Positions 19,060 to 28,968 of a stretch of DNA of 64,000 nt are shown one piece after another. The stretch spans positions 1 to 64,000 of the forward strand of contig NZ_LYBM01000027.1 of assembly GCF_001707825.1 (NCBI RefSeq), read 5' to 3'. Position 1 is the stretch's first letter. Every line of letters begins with the position of its first letter. Origin of the DNA: Veronia pacifica (GTDB taxonomy: Bacteria; Pseudomonadota; Gammaproteobacteria; Enterobacterales; Vibrionaceae). Position numbers and translations under genes: made by a program. The notes beneath the pieces are model-generated. The model searched no databases. It saw nothing but the letters and a program-made list of their open reading frames with translations, and had not been told where the DNA came from.

Positions 19060-19971
19060 TCAATTCTGGACCACCGTTTTCACTTCCGGCACTTTTTCCG
19101 TCTGGCCATAAATCAACTCAAGATCCTGGTCTTTTTGCTGCCACAACGCATCGAGCCAACACCTGAATTCTTTCTTGAATCCTTTATCCTGAATATTGTC
19201 ACCCACCAGTGCAGGCTCAACAGGCAGTACGTCGATACGCACGACAATGCGTCCCATTTTTCCACCGACTAAATCCCTGAACGGGAATGCACGATTATCA
19301 GGGTAAGCCAGTGTGACATTTACAATACCGTCAAACTGCTCCCCCATAGCACCGAGAGTGTATGACACACCACCCGTTTTAGCTGGCAGCAAGTGCCCAT
19401 AAGGCGATTTCGATGTTTGCTGTTTTTCTTCGGTAAAGCGGGTACCTTCAACGAAATTAACCACTGTCGTGGGAGTAGACTTAAACTTGGCACAGGAACG
19501 ACGGGTTGTTTTCAGATCTTCACCCCGCTTTTCCGGATGCCGCAGCAAGTAATTACGCGAGTATCGCTTCATAAAAGGCATGTCCACCGCCCAGCAGGCT
19601 AAACCGAGAAATGGCACATACAATAGTTCCTGTTTGATGAAGAACTTGGCCATAGGTATCCGGTTGCGGAACACGCAAAAGATAACCACGATGTCAGCCC
19701 AACTGAGGTGGTTGGCAATGAGTAAATACCATTGTTCCTTACTCAGCCCTTCTCCGCCTTGAACGTCCCACTCCAGATCCCGGGAAGTTACATCAATCAG
19801 CTTATGGTTAAGCCCGCTCCAAACCCACATAATGTAATTGCAGGCGCGGGTCACTGGTCGTTGTACCAACGGAATAGGTAAAACTGCTTTGATAAGTGCC
19901 AGACCACATATCAACACTGAGCTGACAGCAGTATTTAGGCACAATAAAAGAGTGTTAATGATGAGGATCAC
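19060..19971 (-). CDS. yihG: 1-acyl-sn-glycerol-3-phosphate acyltransferase family protein YihG
   Basis: PlsC-family acyltransferase of 303 aa, transferring acyl groups to lysophosphatidate in the inner membrane. A hydrophobic N-terminal segment (about 5-35) anchors it. Motif I is NHLSWAD (87-93), the Asn-His-x4-Asp catalytic dyad, and motif III is FVEGTRFT (173-180), which binds the phosphate. The closest E. coli relative is YihG, a non-essential second LPA acyltransferase. It lies next to dsbA as in enterics and is convergent with it. Confidence 0.9.
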   Translation of the reverse strand: MILIINTLLLCLNTAVSSVLICGLALIKAVLPIPLVQRPVTRACNYIMWVWSGLNHKLIDVTSRDLEWDVQGGEGLSKEQWYLLIANHLSWADIVVIFCVFRNRIPMAKFFIKQELLYVPFLGLACWAVDMPFMKRYSRNYLLRHPEKRGEDLKTTRRSCAKFKSTPTTVVNFVEGTRFTEEKQQTSKSPYGHLLPAKTGGVSYTLGAMGEQFDGIVNVTLAYPDNRAFPFRDLVGGKMGRIVVRIDVLPVEPALVGDNIQDKGFKKEFRCWLDALWQQKDQDLELIYGQTEKVPEVKTVVQN

Positions 19972-20112
19972 AATTACTTCCCGGTAAATCTTGTTGTGAG
20001 CAATCTAACGAATAACCGAGGATAATACTGTTTCAATTTATAAAACACCATTTAACCATCAGGTTTTTGCACAGCGACAATTGGAAAAAAAGATTCTCAT
20101 TTAGGGGAATGA

Positions 20113-21645
20113 TTAACTCACCATTTGAGTAAGTTGTTTCATCAGGCGATCCATTGAACGGTACCCTAGCGCCTCGGCAAGGTGGGCACGGCAGATCTCC
20201 ATCTCTCCATTGAGATCAGCGATCGTGCGTGCCACTTTGATAATGCGGTGATAAGCACGAATTGATAGTCCGAGGCGATGAAGAGCCGTCTCAAGAAAAT
20301 CTGCATCGTCCCGAGACAGAGCACAGTATTGCTCAATTTCACGGCTGCCCAGCAAACAATTGACCTTGCCCTGTCTGAACTGCATACGTTGTCTGGCCTC
20401 AGCCACCCGCTGGCGGACAGCCTCCGTAGACTCCCCTCTATCGCCGCCATCCGCCAGCGTTCCCCTTGGTAAAGCTGGGATTTCTATCGATAAATCAAAG
20501 CGGTCAAGAAATGGGCCAGACAATCGATTTAAGTAACGCAACACGGCCTGAGGATTTGAGCGGGACAATGGGCCCTCATAATGACCGGTTGGGCTCGGAT
20601 TAAGTGCACCAATCAGTTGAAAACGCGCGGGGAAACAGGTTTTACCGCTGGCACGGGAGATAACAATTTCTCCCGACTCAAGCGGCTCGCGCAATGAATC
20701 CAACACCTTGCGTTCAAACTCGGGTAACTCATCCAAAAATAAAATGCCATTGTGCGCTAATGAGATTTCACCGGGTTTAGGCTGTGTCCCTCCCCCAACT
20801 AGCGCCGCCATTGAGCATGAATGGTGAGGCGTTCGAAATGGTCGTCTGAGCCAGTTGCCCTCATTGAGAGGTTGGTGGGTTAAAGAGGTTACTGCTGCGG
20901 TCTGAAGTGCTTCTTGTGGGTCCATCGGTGGAAGTAGGTCAGGCATTCTAGACGCCAACATGGTTTTTCCCGTACCCGGAGGGCCGATAAATAGTAGGTT
21001 ATGGCTACCTGCCGCAGCAATTTCCAGGGCCCTTTTTCCCTGATGTTGACCAATAATATCGCTGAGGCAACGCTGGATGCGTTCAGGTTCATCCTGCGTC
21101 TCGGGCTCTGCCTGTTCATGAAGGGTTAGCTGCTTTTGACCACAAAGATATTGGCTGACATTAATCAGATCGGGTGCAGACACATGGATATCACGACCAA
21201 TTAATGCAACCTGACTCCCGTTACCGTCCGGCACCACGAGTGTTCTGCCGCTATTTTTACACGCCACTGCCGCTGGTATTGCCCCATTCACAGCGCGTAA
21301 CTCGCCCGACAATGCAAGTTCGCCGACGAACTCGGTCCCTCCCAGTTTGTTCATCGGTAACTGGCCTGATGCAGCAAGTATTCCCAATGCAATGGGTAAA
21401 TCGAATCGCCCACCTTCCTTTGGCAGATCAGCAGGCGCAAGGTTGACCGTAATTCGTCGCGACGGAAACTCAAATCCCGAGTTAACAATAGCGCTTCGGA
21501 CTCTGTCGCGAGCTTCTTTCACCGTTGTCTCTGCAAGACCTACCAAAGTAAACGCGGGCAAACCATTGCTGATGTGCACTTCGACAGTAACCTGAGGGGC
21601 GCTAACCCCAACACAGGCGCGGCTCTGGACGATTGCTAGAGTCAT
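20113..21645 (-). CDS. comM: Mg-chelatase-like AAA+ helicase ComM
   Basis: Hexameric AAA+ helicase promoting branch migration during integration of transforming DNA (YifB/ComM). The 510-aa reading from ATG 21645 begins MTLAIVQSRACVGV, the family start, and has AGGTGG upstream; 34 extra codons upstream have no family match. The N-terminal Lon-substrate-like domain (1-170) is followed by Walker A GPPGTGKT at 221-228, Walker B LFLDELPEF near 299-307 and the C-terminal Mg-chelatase domain. With dprA it marks retained natural-transformation functions. Divergent from ilvL. Confidence 0.95.
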   Translation of the reverse strand: MTLAIVQSRACVGVSAPQVTVEVHISNGLPAFTLVGLAETTVKEARDRVRSAIVNSGFEFPSRRITVNLAPADLPKEGGRFDLPIALGILAASGQLPMNKLGGTEFVGELALSGELRAVNGAIPAAVACKNSGRTLVVPDGNGSQVALIGRDIHVSAPDLINVSQYLCGQKQLTLHEQAEPETQDEPERIQRCLSDIIGQHQGKRALEIAAAGSHNLLFIGPPGTGKTMLASRMPDLLPPMDPQEALQTAAVTSLTHQPLNEGNWLRRPFRTPHHSCSMAALVGGGTQPKPGEISLAHNGILFLDELPEFERKVLDSLREPLESGEIVISRASGKTCFPARFQLIGALNPSPTGHYEGPLSRSNPQAVLRYLNRLSGPFLDRFDLSIEIPALPRGTLADGGDRGESTEAVRQRVAEARQRMQFRQGKVNCLLGSREIEQYCALSRDDADFLETALHRLGLSIRAYHRIIKVARTIADLNGEMEICRAHLAEALGYRSMDRLMKQLTQMVS

Positions 21646-21814
21646 TGCAGATATCCACCTAAGATTATTAAATATGAAACATATTGAGTAATTGTTTTGC
21701 ATTAGGCTTAAATTACTTATAGATATCGAATACTTTTTACTTGTCATGCGACCAATGTCTGTGATAGTTCTAGTGTATAAGAATGCACATCAGCAGAAAG
21801 TTGACTTAACGTAG

Positions 21815-21901
21815 ATGAAATACCTGACCCTAGCTCTAGTGATTATTATCTCAATTATCGTGGTGGTGATACCGCGAGGGGCTGGCTCAGGCAAACGGTA
21901 A
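21815..21901 (+). CDS. ilvL: ilv operon leader peptide
   Basis: A 28-codon ORF, MKYLTLALVIII followed by SIIVVVIPRGAGSGKR, lies directly before the ilvG attenuator. Residues 4-19 contain three Leu, six Ile and four Val, the three amino acids made by the operon. Ribosome stalling at these codons would let an anti-terminator form, as known for E. coli ilvL. It is too short for normal ORF calling. Similar tail chemistry (basic, Gly/Ala-rich end) is seen in the enteric peptide. Its ribosome site is poor (the bases before the ATG read aacgtag), which I note as a weakness. Confidence 0.85.
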   Translation: MKYLTLALVIIISIIVVVIPRGAGSGKR

Positions 21902-21918
21902 GACAAAGAATTGCAAAC

Positions 21919-21954
21919 AGCCCCCGCACTCAAAAGGTCCGGGGGCTTTTTTTT
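21919..21954 (+). terminator. ilv operon attenuator
   Basis: AGCCCCCG (21919-21926) and CGGGGGCT (21940-21947) form an 8-bp GC-rich stem with a 13-nt loop, followed by eight T (21947-21954). It lies 17 bp after the ilvL stop and about 100 bp before ilvG, the geometry of amino-acid attenuators. I did not resolve the competing anti-terminator pairing by hand. Confidence 0.88.
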
Positions 21955-22050
21955 AGCCATTCATGCAGTAAAAGGAAGTGGGCGCATGGAAAAAAAGCAC
22001 AACAAGCCATCAGCATTGCCAGATAAATCCGAAGACCCAAAGGGGGCGGT

Positions 22051-23701
22051 ATGAGCATGACAGGAGCACAACATGTTGTCGCTGCATTGAGGCAGCAGGG
22101 TGTATCAACCATTTTTGGATATCCCGGCGGTGCCATCATGCCCGTCTACGATGCTCTTTATGATGGCGGTGTGGAACATATTCTGTGCCGACACGAACAA
22201 GGCGCGGCGATTGCTGCCATCGGTTATGCCCGATCAACCGGCGGCGTAGGCGTTTGTCTGGCTACCTCGGGACCGGGAGCGACAAACCTCATTACCGGAC
22301 TGGCTGATGCCATGCTTGATTCAGTGCCAGTCGTCGCCATCACTGGTCAGGTTGCCAGCCCACTGATTGGTACGGATGCCTTTCAGGAGATTGATGTTCT
22401 CGGGTTATCACTGGCCTGCACCAAGCAAAGTTATCTGGTGACAGACACAGCTGATCTTGCATCTGTCATGGCGGAAGCCTTCGCTGTGGCAAAAGAGGGA
22501 AGACCTGGCCCTGTATTGGTTGATATTGCCAAAGATGTGCAACTGGCAGCCATAGGTCAGGATGTCGCGAGCCCCGTGACATTGCCCACCCTGCCACTTC
22601 CTGAATTCACTCAGTTTGAAAATGCCAATGCCCTGATCTCTGCCAGTAAACGTCCGGTCGTATACATCGGCGGCGGCGTACAGATGGCGAATGCCACTGA
22701 TACACTGCGAGAGTACCTCAGCCATACTCAAATACCGGCGACAACTACGCTCAAAGCGCTCGGTACTTTAGATCCAGCCTATCCCTATCACCTTGGTATG
22801 CTGGGGATGCACGGAACCAAAGCCGCTAACCTTGCAGTGCAAGAGTCAGACTTGCTGATCGCCATAGGTGCCCGCTTTGATGATAGGGTCACAGGAAAAT
22901 TAGATACCTTCGCTCCACACGCAAATATCATTCATATCGATATCGATGCGGCAGAATTTAATAAACTGCGCCGCGCCAATGTCGCCCTGCGAGGCGAGTT
23001 AAATCAGGTCATCCCTCACCTTGGCGAGCCAGAAGACATCAGCCAATGGCAACAGGATGTCGAGACAATGAAAGCAGACTTTGGCTGGCGTTACGATCAC
23101 CCGGGCGAAGCCATTTTTGCCCCTTTGCTACTCAAGCAGTTATCGGAAGCTATGCCGGACACGACTGTGGTCAGCACCGATGTCGGTCAGCATCAAATGT
23201 GGGTGGCACAGCATGTCAGCCCTAGACGTCCTGAGAACCTGCTCACCTCTGCCGGGCTTGGTACGATGGGCTTCGGTCTCCCCGCTGCGATGGGTGCTCA
23301 AGTCGCCCGCCCAGACGACCAGTCAGTACTGGTATCCGGTGATGGTTCATTCATGATGAATGTGCAGGAACTGGGGACACTGAAGCGACGTAATATCCCA
23401 GTCAAAATTGTGCTGTTAGATAATCAGCGTCTCGGCATGGTCAGACAGTGGCAGGAATTGTTTTCGAAACGACTATAGCGAGACCAACCTGTCAGACAAC
23501 CCAGATTTTGTCACACTGGCCAGTGCTTTTGATATTCCCGGAAAAACCATCACCACAAAAGAGGAAGTGCAGCCAGCACTGGAAGAAATGCTGAAAAGCG
23601 AAACAGCTTACCTGCTCCATGTGAAGATTTCTGAGGAAGAAAACGTGTGGCCACTGGTGCCGCCGGGTGCTGCAAACCAAGATATGCTGGAGACAACATG
23701 A
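22051..23701 (+). pseudogene. ilvG: Acetolactate synthase II large subunit, frameshifted near its 3' end
   Basis: TPP- and FAD-dependent enzyme condensing pyruvate (or with 2-oxobutyrate) in Ile/Val synthesis. The first 475 codons are intact: [13 protein letters not shown] near 21, the catalytic Glu in RHEQGAA, SGPGATN, and the TPP motif [10 protein letters not shown]. The frame then ends at 23478 after ELFSKRL. The shifted frame (codon TAT at 23474) continues [12 protein letters not shown] to NVWPLVPPGA and a TGA at 23699-23701 overlapping the ilvM ATG. Restoring two bases within TTTTCGAAAC (about 23461-23470) rebuilds [12 protein letters not shown] and a 550-aa enzyme of normal length. E. 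coli K-12 ilvG is also famously frameshifted, so both real inactivation and sequence error must be considered. I favour error because three other genes here show the same kind of defect. A GGGGG site precedes ATG 22051; 22057 is an alternative start. Confidence 0.9.
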
Positions 23702-23958
23702 AAAAGACACATACACTTGTAATCGATGCTCACGATAAACCTGAGCTGGTGGAGCGTATTCTTCGTGTTGTGCGCCACCGTGGTTTCACGCTCAGGACAG
23801 TAGATATGCATCACCGACAGGACGAGCAAAATAACGTACAAATCCGTCTTACAGTTGAAAGCATCCGGTCAATTGACACGCTTTATCACCAACTGGACAA
23901 ATTATGGGACATTACCCAAGTAAGATTAGCGTCCCAGCAAGTTGAAGCGCTGGACTAA
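23698..23958 (+). CDS. ilvM: Acetolactate synthase II small (regulatory) subunit
   Basis: ACT-domain regulatory subunit, 86 aa, partner of IlvG. The true start is ATG 23698 (MKKTHTLVIDAHDKPELVERIL), overlapping the restored ilvG stop as ATGA. A 17-codon upstream extension in the same frame is only the tail of ilvG read out of frame. The babbabb ACT pattern (VIDAHDKPELVERILRVVR...GFTLRTVDM) is visible. Followed after 21 bp by ilvE. The tight coupling supports ilvG being a real, translated gene. Confidence 0.92.
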   Translation: MKKTHTLVIDAHDKPELVERILRVVRHRGFTLRTVDMHHRQDEQNNVQIRLTVESIRSIDTLYHQLDKLWDITQVRLASQQVEALD

Positions 23959-23979
23959 AAAATAAAAAGGACTACAAAA

Positions 23980-24918
23980 ATGGCAAACACTTCGGAATTT
24001 ATCTGGTCGAATGGAGAGCTGGTCCCATGGCATCAAGCCACGGTGCATGTACTGTCACACGCCCTTCACTACGGTACCTCTGTATTTGAAGGCATTCGAT
24101 GCTATGACACGCCAAATGGCCCCGTGGTGTTTCGCCACCGTGAGCACATGCAGCGCTTGAAAGACAGTGCAAAAATCTATCGCTTCCCTATTCCATATAG
24201 CGTGGACGAGCTGATGGAAGCCTGCCGTCATACACTGGTAGCTAACAAGCTCAATTCTGCTTACATCCGTCCGCTGGGTTTTGTCGGTGATGTTGGGTTA
24301 GGTGTTTGCCCTCCGCCGGAAACAAAAATGGACCTGATCATTGCGGCTTTTGCCTGGGGTTCATACCTAGGTGAAGAAGCGCTGGCAAATGGCGTTGATG
24401 CCATGGTATCAAGCTGGAACCGCGCAGCACCTAACACTATACCTACCGCCGCAAAAGCGGGCGGAAACTACCTATCCAGCTTGCTGGTGGGTGGCGAAGC
24501 GAGACGCCATGGCTATGCTGAAGGTATCGCGCTTGATGTGCGTGGTTACCTGTCTGAAGGTGCGGGTGAAAACCTCTTTATGATTAAGGGTGGCGTCATT
24601 TACACCCCACCGGCCACCAGCGCAATACTGCCGGGTATAACGCGAGATACCATTATGGTACTGGCACGGGAAGCCGGGTACGAAGTGCGCGAAGAGCCTA
24701 TTGCCCGTGAAGCTCTGTACCTTGCTGACGAAGTCTTTATGACAGGCACGGCAGCAGAGATGGTACCGGTAAGAAGTGTTGATCAGATTGAAGTTGGCAA
24801 TGGAAAACGCGGTCCGATCACCGAAGAGTTACAGGCCACATTCTTTGGTTTGTTCAATGGCAAAACAGAAGACAAATGGGGCTGGCTTGATCCTGTTTCC
24901 CCGGCTGCAGACAGATAA
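23980..24918 (+). CDS. ilvE: Branched-chain amino acid aminotransferase
   Basis: PLP class IV transaminase (312 aa) performing the last step of Leu, Ile and Val synthesis. Family features: [14 protein letters not shown] at about 27-40, the PLP lysine in [14 protein letters not shown] near residue 160, and the class IV signature beginning EGAGENLF near 196-203. Third gene of the ilvGMEDA operon; a AAAAGG site precedes the ATG and 16 bp separate it from ilvD. Length and motifs are normal. Confidence 0.97.
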   Translation: MANTSEFIWSNGELVPWHQATVHVLSHALHYGTSVFEGIRCYDTPNGPVVFRHREHMQRLKDSAKIYRFPIPYSVDELMEACRHTLVANKLNSAYIRPLGFVGDVGLGVCPPPETKMDLIIAAFAWGSYLGEEALANGVDAMVSSWNRAAPNTIPTAAKAGGNYLSSLLVGGEARRHGYAEGIALDVRGYLSEGAGENLFMIKGGVIYTPPATSAILPGITRDTIMVLAREAGYEVREEPIAREALYLADEVFMTGTAAEMVPVRSVDQIEVGNGKRGPITEELQATFFGLFNGKTEDKWGWLDPVSPAADR

Positions 24919-24934
24919 GTCAGGGAGAAGTATC

Positions 24935-26776
24935 ATGCCAAAATATCGTTCATCCACCACCACTCACGGTAGGAATATGGCCGGAGCACGCGCATTGTGG
25001 CGTGCAACTGGCGTAAAAGATGAAGACTTCGGTAAACCTATCATTGCCGTCGTAAACTCATTCACTCAATTCGTTCCCGGACACGTCCACCTTAAAGACT
25101 TGGGACAGCTGGTCGCGGGGGAAATTGAGAAAGCAGGCGGTATCGCCAAAGAATTCAATACCATTGCCGTCGATGACGGCATCGCCATGGGTCACGGCGG
25201 CATGCTTTACAGTCTGCCATCACGCGAGCTTATCGCTGATTCTGTCGAGTATATGGTCAACGCGCACTGTGCTGACGCCATGGTGTGTATCTCCAACTGC
25301 GACAAGATCACTCCCGGAATGTTGATGGCTGCAATGCGACTTAATATTCCAGCCATCTTCGTGTCAGGTGGCCCAATGGAAGCAGGCAAGACCAAGCTAT
25401 CGGATCAAATCCTCAAGCTCGATCTGGTTGATGCAATGATCCAAGGCGCGGATCCAAACGTGTCAGACGAACAAAGCGAGCAGATCGAACGATCAGCCTG
25501 TCCAACATGCGGTTCCTGTTCGGGTATGTTCACCGCCAACTCCATGAACTGCCTCACCGAGGCCCTTGGTCTCAGTCAACCCGGTAACGGTTCACTGCTG
25601 GCGACCCACGCAGACCGCGAAACGCTGTTTAGGACAGCCGGTCAACGCGTGGTTGAGCTAACCAAACGTTACTATGAGCAGGACGATGAGACTGCGCTGC
25701 CACGTAATATTGCCACCAAGCAAGCGTTTGAAAACGCTATGGCACTTGATATCGCCATGGGCGGTTCAACCAATACTGTTCTCCACTTGTTGGCGGCAGC
25801 TCAGGAAGGCGGTGTCGATTTCAACATGTCAGACATTGACCGCATGTCCCGCATCGTACCGCACCTCTGTAAAGTGGCACCATCAACCCAGAAATATCAT
25901 ATGGAAGACGTGCATCGCGCGGGTGGCGTTTATGGCATTTTAGGGGAGCTGGGACGTGCAAACCTGCTCAACACTTCAGTCAATAATGTACTGGGTAAAA
26001 CACTGGCTGACACCTTGAAAGAATACGACATCATGGTGACCGAAAACGAGGCCATAGATTCTTTCTACCGCGCAGGCCCAGCGGGGATCAGAACCACCAA
26101 GGCGTTCTCGCAGGACTGTCGTTGGGACACGGTCGACAATGACCGTGAGAATGGCTGTATACGCACCAAAGAAAATGCATTCAGTCAGGACGGCGGTCTG
26201 GCGGTGCTATCAGGCAACATTGCCCTCGATGGCTGTATCGTAAAAACCGCGAGTGTCGATAAAGACAATCTGGTTTTCCGCGGCCCTGCTCATGTATTTG
26301 AGAGTCAGGATGACGCCGTTAACGGCATTCTTTCCAGCGAAGTAAAATCGGGCGAAGTGGTTGTTATCCGCTATGAAGGGCCAAAAGGCGGTCCGGGTAT
26401 GCAGGAAATGCTTTACCCAACGACTTACCTGAAATCGATGGGATTAGGTAAAGAATGTGCCCTGCTGACCGATGGTCGCTTCTCCGGAGGTACCAGTGGA
26501 TTGTCAATTGGTCACGTCTCTCCAGAGGCAGCAAATGGCGGAACCATAGCACTCGTCGAGCAGGGCGACATTATTGCCATCGATATTCCTAACCGCAGCA
26601 TTGTGCTCGAAGTAGATGAACAGGAGCTTGCGCGTCGTGCACAGAAACTGGACGAGATAGGTTGGAAGCCAGCCAACAGAAAACGTCAGGTCTCTTTTGC
26701 TCTTAAAGCCTATGCTAGCATGGCAACCAGTGCGGACAAAGGCGCCGTTCGCGATAAAAGTAAGCTTGAGGAATAA
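24935..26776 (+). CDS. ilvD: Dihydroxy-acid dehydratase
   Basis: Iron-sulfur dehydratase converting 2,3-dihydroxy-acids to 2-oxo acids in Ile and Val synthesis. The 613-aa protein starts at ATG 24935 ([20 protein letters not shown]) with an AGGGAG site; the frame is open further upstream inside ilvE, which is not meaningful. Cluster cysteines are visible in [12 protein letters not shown] and [19 protein letters not shown]. The C-terminal signature [20 protein letters not shown] is intact. Operon position between ilvE and ilvA is the standard one. Confidence 0.97.
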   Translation: MPKYRSSTTTHGRNMAGARALWRATGVKDEDFGKPIIAVVNSFTQFVPGHVHLKDLGQLVAGEIEKAGGIAKEFNTIAVDDGIAMGHGGMLYSLPSRELIADSVEYMVNAHCADAMVCISNCDKITPGMLMAAMRLNIPAIFVSGGPMEAGKTKLSDQILKLDLVDAMIQGADPNVSDEQSEQIERSACPTCGSCSGMFTANSMNCLTEALGLSQPGNGSLLATHADRETLFRTAGQRVVELTKRYYEQDDETALPRNIATKQAFENAMALDIAMGGSTNTVLHLLAAAQEGGVDFNMSDIDRMSRIVPHLCKVAPSTQKYHMEDVHRAGGVYGILGELGRANLLNTSVNNVLGKTLADTLKEYDIMVTENEAIDSFYRAGPAGIRTTKAFSQDCRWDTVDNDRENGCIRTKENAFSQDGGLAVLSGNIALDGCIVKTASVDKDNLVFRGPAHVFESQDDAVNGILSSEVKSGEVVVIRYEGPKGGPGMQEMLYPTTYLKSMGLGKECALLTDGRFSGGTSGLSIGHVSPEAANGGTIALVEQGDIIAIDIPNRSIVLEVDEQELARRAQKLDEIGWKPANRKRQVSFALKAYASMATSADKGAVRDKSKLEE

Positions 26777-26779
26777 ATC

Positions 26780-28333
26780 ATGAGTCAGGCAACACGCAGG
26801 GAATCAATCGCACTACCCACCGGGGCAGATTATCTGAGAGAGATCCTGAGAGCCCCCGTGTATGAAGCAGCCATCGTCTCACCACTGCAGGATATGCCGA
26901 GATTGTCTTCTCGGCTGAATAACCATATTCAGCTCAAACGGGAAGACAGACAGCCTGTTCATTCATTTAAGGTTCGTGGTGCCTACAACATGATGGCGCA
27001 GCTGACAGACGAGCAGAAACAGGCGGGGGTAATCGCTGCCTCTGCGGGTAATCATGCACAAGGTGTCGCACTGTCTGGGAATCAGTTGGGCGTTGAAGCG
27101 ACCATTGTTATGCCGCGTACAACACCAGCTATTAAAGTTGATGCGGTACGAAGCTTCGGTGGGAATGTTGTGCTTCACGGCAGCAACTTTGACGAAGCCA
27201 AAGGCCGTGCACAGGAGCTGGCGGACGAGCACGGCTTCACCTTTATCCCTCCCTTTGACCATCCGGCTGTGATTGCCGGACAGGGCACTCTGGGAATGGA
27301 AATGCTTCAGCAAAATGGTCATATGGATTATGTGTTTGTGCCTGTGGGTGGCGGTGGTATCGCCGCAGGCGTCTCCGTACTGATAAAACAGCTGATGCCC
27401 CAAATCAAAGTGATAGGTGTTGAAGCTGAGGAGTCTGCCTGCCTCAAAGCAGCAATGGACAAAGGCTATCCGGTGGTGCTCGATAATGTCGGCACCTTTG
27501 CCGACGGTGTGGCCGTCAAGCGTATTGGTGACGAAACGTTCAGGCTTTGTCATCAGTATTTGGATGATGTGATCACCGTATCCAGTGATGAGATTTGTGC
27601 TGCAGTCAAAGATATCTTCGAGGATACCCGTGCTATCTCAGAGCCCTCAGGTGCTCTGTCACTGGCCGGACTCAAACAGTATGTTGAAACACATCAGTTG
27701 ACCGGGAAAAACCTTGTTAACGTGCTGTCAGGAGCAAATACTAACTTCCATTCGTTACGTTACGTGTCTGAACGTGCTGAACTGGGTGAAAAACGGGAAG
27801 GTTTGCTGGCTGTTACGATTCCAGAGCGGACAGGCGCTTTTCTCGAGTTTTGTCATGTTCTGGGTGGCCGAGCAGTGACCGAGTTCAACTATCGGCACAG
27901 CGATAATGCTGACGCAAATATTTTTGTCGGTGTCAGACTACTCAACGGACAGGAAGAACTGGATGCCATCATGGTTGACCTGCAGCAGGCTGGCTACCCC
28001 GTCGTTGATCTGTCAGACGATGAAATGGCAAAAGTCCATGTCCGCTACATGATTGGTGGCAAGCCATCGAAGCCGCTTAACGAGAAGCTTTATAGCTTTG
28101 AGTTTCCTGAATATCCCGGCGCGCTCATCAAGTTTCTCAACACGTTGGGAACCCATTGGAATATCAGCCTGTTCAACTATCGCAACCATGGCTCTGATTA
28201 CGGCCGAGTTCTCTGTGGTTTTGAACTGGAAGACAAGGATTTGCTGGAATTTTCCTCTCACCTCAGAGACCTTGGCTACCAATGGAAGGACGTCAGTAAG
28301 ACGCCCTCGTACAACTTTTTCCTCGCAAACTAA
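26780..28333 (+). CDS. ilvA: Threonine deaminase, biosynthetic
   Basis: PLP enzyme that deaminates threonine to 2-oxobutyrate, the committed and Ile-inhibited step of isoleucine synthesis. The 517-aa protein has the PLP lysine in HSFKVRGAYNMM near residue 55-66, SAGNHAQGVA near 82, the glycine loop PVGGGGIAAG near 190, and two C-terminal ACT-like regulatory modules (about 325-517) that mark the biosynthetic, allosteric form as opposed to catabolic TdcB. A GAGGAA site just after ilvD supports the ATG. Last gene of the operon; a strong terminator follows within 30 bp. Confidence 0.97.
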   Translation: MSQATRRESIALPTGADYLREILRAPVYEAAIVSPLQDMPRLSSRLNNHIQLKREDRQPVHSFKVRGAYNMMAQLTDEQKQAGVIAASAGNHAQGVALSGNQLGVEATIVMPRTTPAIKVDAVRSFGGNVVLHGSNFDEAKGRAQELADEHGFTFIPPFDHPAVIAGQGTLGMEMLQQNGHMDYVFVPVGGGGIAAGVSVLIKQLMPQIKVIGVEAEESACLKAAMDKGYPVVLDNVGTFADGVAVKRIGDETFRLCHQYLDDVITVSSDEICAAVKDIFEDTRAISEPSGALSLAGLKQYVETHQLTGKNLVNVLSGANTNFHSLRYVSERAELGEKREGLLAVTIPERTGAFLEFCHVLGGRAVTEFNYRHSDNADANIFVGVRLLNGQEELDAIMVDLQQAGYPVVDLSDDEMAKVHVRYMIGGKPSKPLNEKLYSFEFPEYPGALIKFLNTLGTHWNISLFNYRNHGSDYGRVLCGFELEDKDLLEFSSHLRDLGYQWKDVSKTPSYNFFLAN

Positions 28334-28336
28334 AAA

Positions 28337-28363
28337 AACCGGCCTCAGAGCCGGTTCTTTTTT
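28337..28363. terminator. Terminator after ilvA
   Basis: AACCGGC (28337-28343) pairs with GCCGGTT (28350-28356), loop CTCAGA, followed by CTTTTTT. The A-run before the stem makes it usable in reverse for the convergent XRE gene ending at 28381. Confidence 0.85.
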
Positions 28364-28380
28364 CACTACTGGGATGAAAA

Positions 28381-28742
28381 CTAACGTTGAGTTTGGTAAT
28401 CCAGAAGATATTCTGCGAGTGATAATGCTTGTTCAATAACAAGATCTCGCGCTGACACAGGCAGCTGTCCCACCAACATCATGAGCGTCCCGAGTTCTTC
28501 TCGATAAGTAAACGCGATATCTCCGCGACTACTTCGCCATAAAGAAACCAGTTAAGTGGACGCCCAGTCACCTCTGCAATAGCTACAAGAGATGATATTT
28601 TTGGCTCTGTTTTACCAGACTCGATGTCCAGATAAGTTTGTCTGGCAACACCAAGCCTTTGCGCCACGTCCATCTGAGTAAGATTTCTGTATTCCCTTGC
28701 TTGTCTTATACGCTGTGCAACCTGCGATTTTACAATCACCAT
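28381..28742 (-). pseudogene. XRE-family regulator, frameshifted in its C-terminal part
   Basis: The first 87 codons from ATG 28742 encode an HTH_3 domain (about 6-62; LTQMDVAQRLGVARQTYLDI holds the two helices) and stop at 28479. In another frame the sequence continues GTLMMLVGQLPVSARDLVIE and QALSLAEYLLDYQTQR to a stop at 28381. This tail aligns with the C terminus of the neighbouring paralogue (LLEHFSKLPHEARTAIL...). One missing base near 28495-28505 would restore a 120-aa protein, matching the 123-aa paralogue. It may be a sequence error or a genuinely truncated copy. About 59 % of the first 70 residues are identical to the paralogue by hand count. The target is unknown; phage-repressor-like folds of this size are often autoregulators. 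Confidence 0.75.
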
Positions 28743-28968
28743 AAGCTTCTATCCCAAGCATCGGGTGCAGAATATCGGGCTTTTCCTTTATTCTGACACG
28801 CCATTCCGCAAACTTTGCATTATGCACGGCAGCCTGCGGTAAGCATGGGAAAAGTTGCTCGAAGTGTGAGTCTAGACTTGCGTTGCCCAAGGCAAATGAC
28901 AGCCTTCAACCAGCAAATCTATTTTCACAGACATAGCGTATTATCAAGCTCATACAGTAAGTAAGCAC
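28743..28968. other. Spacer between the two XRE paralogues
   Basis: 226 bp with no credible gene. It should contain the promoter of the first XRE gene on the minus strand. ATTATGCAC at 28819-28827 (GTGCATAAT on the minus strand) repeats a word found upstream of the second XRE gene (29390-29398). A 92-codon minus-strand frame (28612-28890) runs into the XRE coding region out of frame and is not supported. Confidence 0.5.

Noticed and set aside
21741-21781. Possible ilv promoter with TTGTCA and TATAAG
   Set aside because: The two hexamers are 29 bp apart, so they cannot form one sigma-70 promoter; the real ilv promoter was not located.
22051-23701. ilvG as a biologically inactivated gene like that of E. 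coli K-12
   Set aside because: Not excluded, but ranked below sequence error because essential genes in the same window carry the same kind of lesion.
28612-28890. 92-codon minus-strand frame overlapping the first XRE gene
   Set aside because: Its second half is the XRE coding sequence in the wrong frame, and the first half lacks support.
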